Shown: positions 15,050-22,280 of the stretch, in pieces
Layout: each line of letters starts with the position of its first letter
How positions within the stretch are numbered: position 1 is the stretch's first letter
NCBI GenBank assembly: GCA_947259215.1
Contig: CAMYLJ010000004.1
Coordinates: 140,011 to 204,010 of the forward strand
Source of the DNA: an uncultured delta proteobacterium
Lineage (GTDB): Bacteria > Myxococcota_A > UBA9160 > JAFDET01
Direction: 5' to 3'
Length of the DNA stretch: 64,000 nt
The notes under the pieces: model-generated
Told to the model about the DNA's origin: nothing
Databases searched by the model: none
Seen by the model: the letters and a program-made list of their open reading frames with translations, nothing else
Program-made: the position numbers and the translations under genes

Positions 15050-15928
15050 GTGCGGGTGTTGCTTCAGGTCCGCGACGTGCGCGCGGCTGCGCTGGCGAGC
15101 GCGCTGCTGGCTGCGATCCTGCTGGCCGCTCCGGCCTGGGGCCTCTCAGCGCGCGACCTGCGGGAGATCCCGGCCCTCGCGGCGCTGGAAGATCCCGCTG
15201 CCGATCCCTACGCGGAGCACGCCGACCTCTACGCCGACGAGGACTTCGGACTCTTCGACGAGGCGCTGCTGCTCCCCGAGCCGGATCCGCTCGAGGGTGT
15301 GAACCGGGCGGTCTTCGGCTTCAACGAGACCGTGGACCGCTTCGTGATGGAGCCGGTCGCCAAGGCCTACGGCTGGGTGGTCCCGGACCCCGCGAAGAAC
15401 GCCGTGCACCGGCTCTTCGCCAACCTGAACTCACCGTCGATCTTCGTGAACGACGTGCTGCAGCTCGAGCCGATTCGGGCGGGAACCACCCTGACCCGGT
15501 TCGTGCTGAACTCCACCGTCGGCGTCGCCGGGCTGTTCGACGTGGCGGGGACGATCGGGCTCGACGGTCACCACACGGACTTCGGCCAGACCCTGGCGCG
15601 CGTCGGCCTCGGCAGCGGGCCCTACGTGGTGATGCCGGTCCTCGGGCCCAGCACGGCCCGCGACGCCGTGGGCGGCGTGGTCGACATGTTCCTGCGCCCG
15701 CAGACCTATCTGCTGGGAACCGGCCCCCTGATGCTCCTGGGTGGCTCCCACGGGATCGTGACCCGCGAGTCCTACCTGGACGAGCTGGCCGAGCTGCGCG
15801 CCTCCTCGGTGGACTACTACGCCACCGTGCGCAACGTCTACTTCCAGCGTCGCGCGGAGCAGCTGCGGGAGATCGGGGTCGAGGTCGTACCGCAGCGCGA
15901 CGAGGTCGCGGCGGCGGGCGAGCTCTAG
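15050..15928 (+). CDS. mlaA: MlaA/VacJ-like phospholipid transport protein
   Basis: 292 residues. MlaA removes mislocalised phospholipids from the outer leaflet of the outer membrane. Family landmarks are DPLEGVNRAVFGFNETVDRF, LFANLNSPSIFVNDVLQL, TRFVLNSTVG, TDFGQTLARVGLGSGPYVVMP and ESYLDEL. The N-terminal signal sequence (ALLAAILLAAPAWG) has no lipobox cysteine, unlike the E. coli lipoprotein. GTG at 15050 is preceded by GGGGGAAGG. It converges on mlaC across a 76-nt repeat element. Together with the neighbouring MlaC and HpnN-type genes it suggests a lipid (possibly hopanoid) trafficking locus. Confidence 0.92.
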   Translation: MRVLLQVRDVRAAALASALLAAILLAAPAWGLSARDLREIPALAALEDPAADPYAEHADLYADEDFGLFDEALLLPEPDPLEGVNRAVFGFNETVDRFVMEPVAKAYGWVVPDPAKNAVHRLFANLNSPSIFVNDVLQLEPIRAGTTLTRFVLNSTVGVAGLFDVAGTIGLDGHHTDFGQTLARVGLGSGPYVVMPVLGPSTARDAVGGVVDMFLRPQTYLLGTGPLMLLGGSHGIVTRESYLDELAELRASSVDYYATVRNVYFQRRAEQLREIGVEVVPQRDEVAAAGEL

Positions 15929-16000
15929 CGGGTCGAGCCAAGACGAAGTCTTGAGTCGGCTTGCGCCGCAAACGGAGCCCCTCGGGCTCCGTCAGCTAGC
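15925..16000. repeat. 76-nt two-hairpin intergenic element, copy A
   Basis: Begins with CTAGC and ends with GCTAGC. It contains a partly degenerate first stem around GCCAAGACGAAGTCTTG and a perfect second hairpin GGAGCCC-CTC-GGGCTCC. It starts in the stop codon of mlaA (TAG 15926-15928), and its other end supplies the mlaC stop (TAG on the minus strand, 15998-15996). It is more diverged in the first 25 nt than the other two copies. Probably acts as a bidirectional terminator. Confidence 0.8.
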
Positions 16001-16616
16001 TCTCGCCCCGCTCCAGCCGCTTGATCTTCGCGTCGATCGCGCGCATCAGGGCCTCGAAGCCCTCGCGCTCCAAGAGGGCCGAGTACTCGGACCGGCGCAG
16101 CGCCAGCTCGCTGATGGTCCCGTTCACATAGACGTCGATGATGCGCCAGCCCGCGTCCGTCCGGTGGAGCCGGTAGTCGAGCTGGACGTCCTCGTCCTCG
16201 GGCTGGAGCAGCCGCGTCTTCACGAGCCGCGTGTCCCGCACGCCGGGCTCTGCGCCCAGCATCTCGAAGACCTCGCCGGACCAGCCGTCGAACCGCCCCG
16301 CGTAGTTGGCGACCGTGACCTTCCCGAAGGCCGCCAGGAACTGCTCCTGCTGTGCCTCCTCCAGGGACTTCCAGTGGCGACCCAGTGACTTGCGCGCCAT
16401 GAAGGCCACGTCGTAGCAGTTCCCGACGACCGGCGTGATGCGCGCCTCGCGACCGGCGTAGCCGAGGGCCTCCGCCTCCTTCATCAGGCCGAGCAGCGCC
16501 GCGTGCAGGTCTTCGACCACGCGCGCCGCGTCCCGGTCCTGGCTCCAGGCGGCGCGCGGCACGGCCAGGACCGCGACCGCGGCGAGCACGATCAGCCCCC
16601 CTCGCAGGCAACCCAT
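15996..16616 (-). CDS. mlaC: MlaC/Ttg2D-like phospholipid-binding protein
   Basis: 206 residues with a signal peptide (GLIVLAAVAVLAVPRAAWS) and the MlaC fold: VVGNCYDVAFMARKSLG, FLAAFGKVTVANYAGRFDGW, and a C-terminal DAGWRIIDVYVNGTI that is diagnostic. MlaC shuttles lipid through the periplasm; homologues called HpnM occur beside RND proteins in hopanoid clusters. Its ATG is 22 nt from the start of the divergent RND gene. TACCTT lies 7 nt before the ATG. Its stop codon is inside the repeat element. Confidence 0.9.
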   Translation of the reverse strand: MGCLRGGLIVLAAVAVLAVPRAAWSQDRDAARVVEDLHAALLGLMKEAEALGYAGREARITPVVGNCYDVAFMARKSLGRHWKSLEEAQQEQFLAAFGKVTVANYAGRFDGWSGEVFEMLGAEPGVRDTRLVKTRLLQPEDEDVQLDYRLHRTDAGWRIIDVYVNGTISELALRRSEYSALLEREGFEALMRAIDAKIKRLERGES

Positions 16617-16623
16617 GTCAGCA

Positions 16624-16629
16624 AAGGTA
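16624..16629 (-). promoter_or_regulatory. -10-like hexamer of mlaC
   Basis: TACCTT on the minus strand, 7 nt before the ATG at 16616, without a Shine-Dalgarno. It lies inside the short gap to the RND gene. Confidence 0.45.
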
Positions 16630-16638
16630 GCGAAGCAG

Positions 16639-19239
16639 ATGGGTTCGGTGACATCATCTGCGGGCCTCGGCGGGGTGGACGTGTCCGATTCATTCAGTGA
16701 GGGCGGGGTCGGCGGGCGCATCGCGCGGCTCCTGGCAGACTGCATGGCCGGCGCCGACCGGGCGCCGGGCGTGATTGCGGCCGTGTGTCTCGGGCTGGCC
16801 GCCGCGGGCTTCGTGCTGGCGGCGCTCCGGCTGAGTGTGGACTCGGACATCCACGGGGTGGTGTCCGAGGACGTGCCCTTCATGCAGCTGCGCAAGCAGT
16901 TCGAGCGCTCGTTCCCGCACGTGGACGACATCCAGCTGCTGGTGGTGGACGCCGACTCGCCCCGCCGCGCCAGCGACGTGGCCGACGCGTTGGCGCTGCA
17001 CCTCGCGGCGCAGCCCGACGCCTTCCGCTCGGCCTTCGTTCCGGACGGGGGGGAGTTCTTCGCGCGCAACGGCCTGCTCTACCTCGAGCTGGACGACCTC
17101 GAGTCCCTGGCGGACGACCTGGCCGAGGCGCAGCCCTTCCTGGCCGAGGTCGGGAAGGACCCGACCCTGCGCGGCCTGACGGGCCTGGTGTCGCGAGCCG
17201 TGGAGGCGGCTCGCGAGGGACATACGGGCCGCCTCGACGCAGACCAGCTGTTCGACCGCGTCGCCGTGGGCCTGGCGGCGGTGCGGGCGGGGAGGCCGGA
17301 ACGCGAGGCATGGCCGGAGCTGGTGGCCGATCCGTGGGAGGGGCAGTCGTCGGCGCGGCGCGTCGTGCTGCTCAGCCCGGTGCTGGACTTCGAGCGCGCC
17401 TTCCCCGCCGAGCTGGCCATCGAGCGGGTGCAGGCCGCGGTGGCCGAGCTGGCGTCCGGCCCCGACGTGCGGGCCCGCCTGACCGGAGACTTCGTGCTGT
17501 CGTACGAGGACCAGCAGGCCCTGGTGTGGCAGGTGGGCGTGGCCGGCAGCGCCTCCTTCCTGCTGGTGACGCTGCTGCTGATGCTGGGCCTGCGCTCCAA
17601 GTGGCTGCTCGGGGTCACCGTGGTGACCCTGGTCGCCGGTCTCGGCATCTCGCTCGGGTTCGCGACGCTGGCGATCGGGACGCTGAACACCGTGTCGGTG
17701 GCCTTCCCGGTGCTCTTCATCGGGCTGTCGGTGGACTTCTCCATCCACCTCTGCCTGCGCTACCGCGAGCTGCGCGCCGAGGGGCAGGGGCATCGCCAGG
17801 CCCTCGGCGGCACCGGGGGCAGCGTCGGCAGCTCCGTGGCGCTGTGCACCCTCACCACGGCCACGGGATTCTTCGCCTTCGCGCCCACCGAGGTGGACGC
17901 CGTGGCCGAGCTCGGGGTGATCGCCGGCACGTCCATGTTCGTGGCCTTCTTCCTGAGCATCACGTTGCTGCCGGCGCTGCTGAGCCTGGCGCCGGAATAC
18001 GTGCAGGCGCGCTGGGCGGCACCCCTCGGATCGGTGACCCGAGACGAGCCCGCCTTCGCGCATCCGGCCTGGATCCGGTTGCTGGCGATCGTGGTGGGTC
18101 TCGGCGCCCTCGCCCTCGTGCCGCGTGCGCGCTTCGACCCCAACCACTTCAACGTGCGCGATCCGAACAGCGTCGGCGTGCAGGCCGCCCAGGACCTGTT
18201 GGCGGACCCCGACCGCTCGCCGTGGACGTTGAGCACGCTCGCGCCGGACTACGACGCGGCGGGCGCCATCGCCGCGCGGATCGAGGCCTTGGACGTGGTG
18301 CACCGCGCCGTGACTCCGCTCGACCTGGTCCCCCCGGACCAGGAGGAGAAGCTCGAGGTGGTGGATGACATCGCGAGCTTCCTCGGGCCCCCGCCGAACC
18401 CGGCGGTCCCCCGGCCGTCGGATCCCGCGGCGCTGGTGGCGGCGCTGCGCGCCCTCGAGGCGGAGCTCGACGCGTTCGGCAGCGAGGGCGCCGCCCGTCT
18501 GCGCAGGGAGCTGGCCGCGCTGCGGGAGCAGATCGAGTCCGACGAGGCGCCGCAGGAGCTGCTGGTGGCACTGGAGCGCGCGCTCCTCGACCCGATCCAC
18601 TGGCGCCTGGAGCGGCTGCACGGCGCCCTGGAAGCGGAGCCCATCACGCTGGACGACTTCCCCGCCGCCTGGCTCGAGTACCTGATCGGCGTGGACGGCA
18701 AGCTCCGGATCGAGATCCTGCCGAACGAGGACCTCGGCGAGCCCGAAGCGCTGGCCCGCTTCGTGGACAGCGTGCGCACCGTCACGCCGGACGTGGCCGG
18801 CCACGCGATCAACGTGCTCGAGGTCGGCCGCTCGATCGTGCGCGCGTTCGAGCAGGCGCTGGTGATCGCGTCGCTGGCGATCGGTCTGCTGTTGCTCGTG
18901 CTGTGGCGCCGGGTCGGGGACACCCTCCTCGTGCTCGGGATCCTGGCCCTGGCCCTGGTGCTCACCGCCGCGGTCGCGGTCCTGATCGGGCTGCCCTTCA
19001 ACCACGCCGACGTGATCGCCCTGCCGCTCCTGCTGGGCATGGGCGTGGACTCGAGCATCCACCTGGTGCGGCGCCACCGCGCGGAGGCCGACCCCCAGGG
19101 CGGCAGCCTGAGCCTGACGCCGCACCTGGGCATCGCCACCCTGGGTCGCATGCTCAGCCTGGGCGTGCTGCTGATGCTGCTCTGCACCCTGGTGGTGCTG
19201 CCCGCGTTCCTCAGTCCTCCCCCAGCACGAAGCGACTGA
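16639..19239 (+). CDS. HpnN-like RND/MMPL-family lipid exporter
   Basis: About 866 residues, the usual size of HpnN. One helix near residues 40-60 is followed by a large periplasmic loop, five helices in the middle (from about 285), a second periplasmic loop containing a coiled-coil-like region, and five more helices at the end. The GxxxD-type membrane motif appears in FIGLSVDFSIHL and GMGVDSSIHL. Such proteins export hydrophobic lipids; HpnN moves hopanoids to the outer membrane. Start is uncertain: ATG 16639 is chosen, since ATG 16615 would overlap the mlaC start; GTG 16675 or 16681 are alternatives. Its 3' end overlaps the convergent hydrolase by 29 bp. Confidence 0.85.
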   Translation: MGSVTSSAGLGGVDVSDSFSEGGVGGRIARLLADCMAGADRAPGVIAAVCLGLAAAGFVLAALRLSVDSDIHGVVSEDVPFMQLRKQFERSFPHVDDIQLLVVDADSPRRASDVADALALHLAAQPDAFRSAFVPDGGEFFARNGLLYLELDDLESLADDLAEAQPFLAEVGKDPTLRGLTGLVSRAVEAAREGHTGRLDADQLFDRVAVGLAAVRAGRPEREAWPELVADPWEGQSSARRVVLLSPVLDFERAFPAELAIERVQAAVAELASGPDVRARLTGDFVLSYEDQQALVWQVGVAGSASFLLVTLLLMLGLRSKWLLGVTVVTLVAGLGISLGFATLAIGTLNTVSVAFPVLFIGLSVDFSIHLCLRYRELRAEGQGHRQALGGTGGSVGSSVALCTLTTATGFFAFAPTEVDAVAELGVIAGTSMFVAFFLSITLLPALLSLAPEYVQARWAAPLGSVTRDEPAFAHPAWIRLLAIVVGLGALALVPRARFDPNHFNVRDPNSVGVQAAQDLLADPDRSPWTLSTLAPDYDAAGAIAARIEALDVVHRAVTPLDLVPPDQEEKLEVVDDIASFLGPPPNPAVPRPSDPAALVAALRALEAELDAFGSEGAARLRRELAALREQIESDEAPQELLVALERALLDPIHWRLERLHGALEAEPITLDDFPAAWLEYLIGVDGKLRIEILPNEDLGEPEALARFVDSVRTVTPDVAGHAINVLEVGRSIVRAFEQALVIASLAIGLLLLVLWRRVGDTLLVLGILALALVLTAAVAVLIGLPFNHADVIALPLLLGMGVDSSIHLVRRHRAEADPQGGSLSLTPHLGIATLGRMLSLGVLLMLLCTLVVLPAFLSPPPARSD

Positions 19240-20077
19240 CCGCGTCCCGGAAGCCCTCCGGGTTCTCCAGCATCACCGCGTGGGCCGACTGGGGCACCAC
19301 CTCCAGGCTGCCGTCGGCCAGGACCTCGTCCACCATGCGGTCGGCCGTCTCGGGCGCGAGCACGTCCGAGGCGGCGCCGCGCACGAGCAGCGTCGGGCAG
19401 GGAATCTTCGCCAGCGCTTCCCAGAGCACTTCGGACTCGTCCCGGCTCTCCTCCAGCATCCGCTCCGGCGTGGCCTCCTCGCGCATCCCGCGCCGGAAGA
19501 GCGGGTCGAGCTTGTGCTCGAAGCGCCCGTCTTCGCGCCGGCGCAGCGAGTGCCTCGCCATGCGCGCGATCACCTCGGCGCGGGCCATGGGAAGCGCCGA
19601 GGCCACCAGGCTCTCGTACTCGCGAGGCGAGGCGAAGGAGTCCGGCTGGCGGACGGCGTCGTCGCGGATCTTGAGCACGCCGCGCCAGTCGAGGTCCGGG
19701 CCGGCGTCCACGACGACGAGCCCGGCCATGCGCTCCGGGTGGGCGGCGGCGAAGCGGATGGCCGTGCGGCCGCCCATGGAGTGGCCCACCAGCACCAGGC
19801 GCTCGATCCCGAGCGCGGCCGTCACCGCCTCCAGGTCGCGCACCAGGGCGTCGTAGCCGTAGCGGCCCTCCGGGTCGCGGTCCGAATCGCCGTGGCCTCG
19901 GTGGTCGAGGGCCAGCACCCGGTAGTGGGGGGCGACGGCGGGCGCGAAGCCATCCCAGACGTGGGCGTCGTTGCCGAAGCCGTGGAGCAGGACCAGCGGC
20001 ACGCCCTCACGGCTCCACTCCAGCAGGTGCAGGCTGAGGCCGTCCGTGGCCGGGATGCGTCGGGACGTGGGCTCCAT
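19211..20077 (-). CDS. Alpha/beta-hydrolase-fold enzyme
   Basis: 288 residues. Oxyanion loop LLHGFGNDAHVW, nucleophile elbow GHSMGG, acid in GAASDVLAPE and histidine in PQSAHAVMLENP make a complete hydrolase triad. The cap domain (EREYESLV to RMLEES) is rich in Arg and Glu. No export signal. The substrate cannot be told; relatives act on esters, epoxides or C-C bonds. The gene is divergent from the M20 peptidase with 26 nt between the start codons and shares a palindromic promoter core with it. Start ATG 20077; TACAAT is 8 nt upstream. Confidence 0.85.
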   Translation of the reverse strand: MEPTSRRIPATDGLSLHLLEWSREGVPLVLLHGFGNDAHVWDGFAPAVAPHYRVLALDHRGHGDSDRDPEGRYGYDALVRDLEAVTAALGIERLVLVGHSMGGRTAIRFAAAHPERMAGLVVVDAGPDLDWRGVLKIRDDAVRQPDSFASPREYESLVASALPMARAEVIARMARHSLRRREDGRFEHKLDPLFRRGMREEATPERMLEESRDESEVLWEALAKIPCPTLLVRGAASDVLAPETADRMVDEVLADGSLEVVPQSAHAVMLENPEGFRDAVSRFVLGED

Positions 20078-20085
20078 GGGCAGCC

Positions 20086-20095
20086 ATTGTATCCT
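20086..20095. promoter_or_regulatory. Overlapping bidirectional -10 element (hydrolase / M20 peptidase)
   Basis: ATTGTATCCT. The plus strand carries TATCCT (20090-20095), 8 nt before ATG 20104; the minus strand carries TACAAT (20091-20086), 8 nt before ATG 20077. The two share one TA step. Confidence 0.6.
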
Positions 20096-20103
20096 GCGAG
20101 GCC

Positions 20104-21504
20104 ATGGAGGGTCGGACGCGCGCCCTGGCGGCGCTGGAGCGGGACTTCGGGCGGGCCGTGGAGGAGCTGGTCGCGCTGGCGCGGATTCCCGGTGTGTCGG
20201 CGCCGGGGTTCGATCCCGGCGAGGTCGCCCGCTCGGCCGAGGCCGTCGCCGAGCTGTGCCGGGAGTCCGGGCTGCAGCAGGTGGAGGTGGTGCGGATCGG
20301 CGACGCCCATCCCTACGTCCTGGCCGAATGGCTGGGGGCCGGTCCGGACGCGCCCACGGCCCTGGTCTACGCGCACCACGACGTGCAGCCGCCGGGCCGG
20401 CCGGGCCGCTGGCAGACGCCCGCCTTCGAGCCGAGCGTGCGGTCCGACGGCCGTCTCTACGGCCGCGGCGTCGTCGACGACAAGGCGGGTCTGTTGCTCC
20501 ACCTGGCCGCGCTGCGCGCCTGGCTCGACACCACCGGCTCGTTGCCCCTGAACGTGAAGCTGCTGGTGGAGGGCGAGGAGGAGATCGGCTCGGGACACCT
20601 GGCCGACTTCCTGCGCGCCTGTCGTGCGCGGCTCGACGCCGACGTGCTGGTGCTCTCGGACACCGCCAACCTGGAGACCGGCCTGCCCTCGTTGACCCGC
20701 AGCCTGCGCGGCATGGTGGCCGTGGACGTCGGCGTGCGCGCCCTCGACCACCCGATCCACAGCGGCATGTGGGGCGGTCCGGTGCCCGACGCCGCCACCG
20801 CGCTGGGCGTGATCCTGGGACGCCTCGTCGACGAGCGCGGTGCCATCGCGGTGCCGGGGGTCTACGACGACGTGCCGGAGCTGTCGCGCGACGAGCGCGC
20901 GGCGCTGGAGAAGCTGCCCTTCGACGAGGCCGCGTTCCAACGCGACGCGGGCATGACGCCGGGCTCCAGCTTCGCGGGCGAGCCCGGGCGGGGCGTCTAC
21001 GAGCGCCTCTGGCACCGCCCGTCGCTGGCGGTGACCGCGCTCGAGGCGATGCCGCTGGCGGGCGCCGCCAACCAGCTGATCGCCGAGGCGCGCGCGCGCG
21101 TGGGCGTGCGGCTGGCGCCGGGCCAGGACGCCGAGCGGGTGCGCGACGCGCTGGTGGCCTTCCTGGAGAAGGATCCGCCCTGGGGAGTGCAGGTGGAGAC
21201 GGAGTGCGGCTGTGCCGTTCCGGGCTGGCGCAGCGAGACCGTCGGCCCCGCCTTCGACGCGGCGCGCCGCGCCCTGGCGGCGGGCTTCGGACGCGACGCC
21301 GTCGAGATCGGCTGCGGCGGCTCGATCCCCTTCGTCGGTCCGTTCGTGGAGGTGCTCTCCGGCGCCCCCGCCCTGCTGCTGGGCCTCGAAGACCCGCCCT
21401 GCAACGCCCACGGCGAGAACGAAAGCCTCGACCTCGACGACTTCCGCAAGGCCGCCCGCGCCTCCGTCCACCTCTGGGCCGAGCTCGCCGAGGCGCTGCG
21501 GTGA
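20104..21504 (+). CDS. M20 family metallopeptidase (dipeptidase)
   Basis: 466 residues, like the M20 dipeptidases such as carnosinase/CNDP. Metal ligands are visible in order: His in YAHHDVQP, Asp in RGVVDDKAG, the catalytic Glu and metal Glu in EGEEEIGS, Asp in LSDTANLE and His near the C-terminus in NAHGENES. The dimerisation domain lies between about residues 200 and 350. No signal peptide, so probably a cytoplasmic peptidase. ATG 20104 has TATCCT instead of a Shine-Dalgarno. Confidence 0.92.
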   Translation: MEGRTRALAALERDFGRAVEELVALARIPGVSAPGFDPGEVARSAEAVAELCRESGLQQVEVVRIGDAHPYVLAEWLGAGPDAPTALVYAHHDVQPPGRPGRWQTPAFEPSVRSDGRLYGRGVVDDKAGLLLHLAALRAWLDTTGSLPLNVKLLVEGEEEIGSGHLADFLRACRARLDADVLVLSDTANLETGLPSLTRSLRGMVAVDVGVRALDHPIHSGMWGGPVPDAATALGVILGRLVDERGAIAVPGVYDDVPELSRDERAALEKLPFDEAAFQRDAGMTPGSSFAGEPGRGVYERLWHRPSLAVTALEAMPLAGAANQLIAEARARVGVRLAPGQDAERVRDALVAFLEKDPPWGVQVETECGCAVPGWRSETVGPAFDAARRALAAGFGRDAVEIGCGGSIPFVGPFVEVLSGAPALLLGLEDPPCNAHGENESLDLDDFRKAARASVHLWAELAEALR

Positions 21505-21526
21505 GCGGCGCGGGACTCCGGGGCGG

Positions 21527-21647
21527 GGGCGGAGCGGGGGCTCGCTGCGCTCCTCCGGGGTTCCGCGCGCAGCGGGGCCACGAGCCGAGCGCGGAGTCCG
21601 TCAGCGCGCTCCACTCAGTCGTCGCTCCGCGAGCCCCCGCTCCGCCC
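21527..21647. repeat. 19-bp perfect inverted repeat around an 83-nt spacer
   Basis: GGGCGGAGCGGGGGCTCGC at 21527-21545 is exactly repeated in inverse orientation at 21629-21647. The spacer contains further short complementary stretches (GGACTCCG near 21513 and CGGAGTCC near 21596). It fills the gap between the M20 gene and the next gene, and could fold as one long hairpin. Nature unknown. Confidence 0.6.
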
Positions 21648-21691
21648 TCGCGACGCGGCATCACACCGCACGGCGAGGATGCAACAACACA

Positions 21692-22210
21692 ATGACGCTT
21701 CAGGACCTCGGAAGTATTGGGGAGTTCGTCGGCGCCGTCGCGGTCGTCGTGTCGCTGATCTATCTCGCCGTCCAGATCCGCCAGAACACGCACCAGCTCG
21801 AGCACAACGCCGAGGTGCTGCGGGCCAACGCGGAGCTCGACAGCGCGCGGCTCTCCACGGACTGGAACGCTCAGCTGGCTGGCGATGCGGAGCTGACGCG
21901 CATCTGGGGGGTCGGACTGAACGATCCGAGCAGGCTGGACGCGATGACGGGCGCTCGCATGGGCATGATGCTGGGGAGCCTCTTCTACCGACTCGAAGGT
22001 CTCTATCGGCTGCACCGGCGCGGCTTCCTGCCAGAGGAGTCGTGGCTGCCCTGGGAGCAGCTCATGCGCAACGTGCTGTCGACGCCCTTCGCGCGCGCCT
22101 GGTGGGAATCGGGAGGACATCCCTTCTCCCAGTCGTTCCACCAGCGCGTGGACGAGCTGGTGGCGATGGGAGCGGACCCGAGCTCGCGCGCCGGCGGCGT
22201 GGAACGTTGA
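21692..22210 (+). CDS. Small single-helix membrane-anchored protein of unknown function
   Basis: 172 residues. The N-terminus SIGEFVGAVAVVVSLIYLAVQIRQNT holds one membrane helix and a polar continuation, followed by a helical soluble region with FYRLEGLYRLHRRGFLPEE and ARAWWESGGHPFS. Proteins with this opening (a GEF-h-GA helix ending in QIRQNT) occur in many paralogues in marine and soil Proteobacteria, without assigned function. ATG 21692 is preceded by GCGAGGA. It stands alone between the inverted repeat and aconitase. Confidence 0.65.
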   Translation: MTLQDLGSIGEFVGAVAVVVSLIYLAVQIRQNTHQLEHNAEVLRANAELDSARLSTDWNAQLAGDAELTRIWGVGLNDPSRLDAMTGARMGMMLGSLFYRLEGLYRLHRRGFLPEESWLPWEQLMRNVLSTPFARAWWESGGHPFSQSFHQRVDELVAMGADPSSRAGGVER

Positions 22211-22280
22211 CTGCAATCAACCCTGCGCCACCGCTCCGGTGCACTGCGCTACCCTCGCGCCACCGCCAAGGAGATCCCGA

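Noticed and set aside
16690..19125. 811-codon minus-strand open frame
   Set aside because: Antisense shadow of the RND gene, His/Gln/Arg-rich, no domain.
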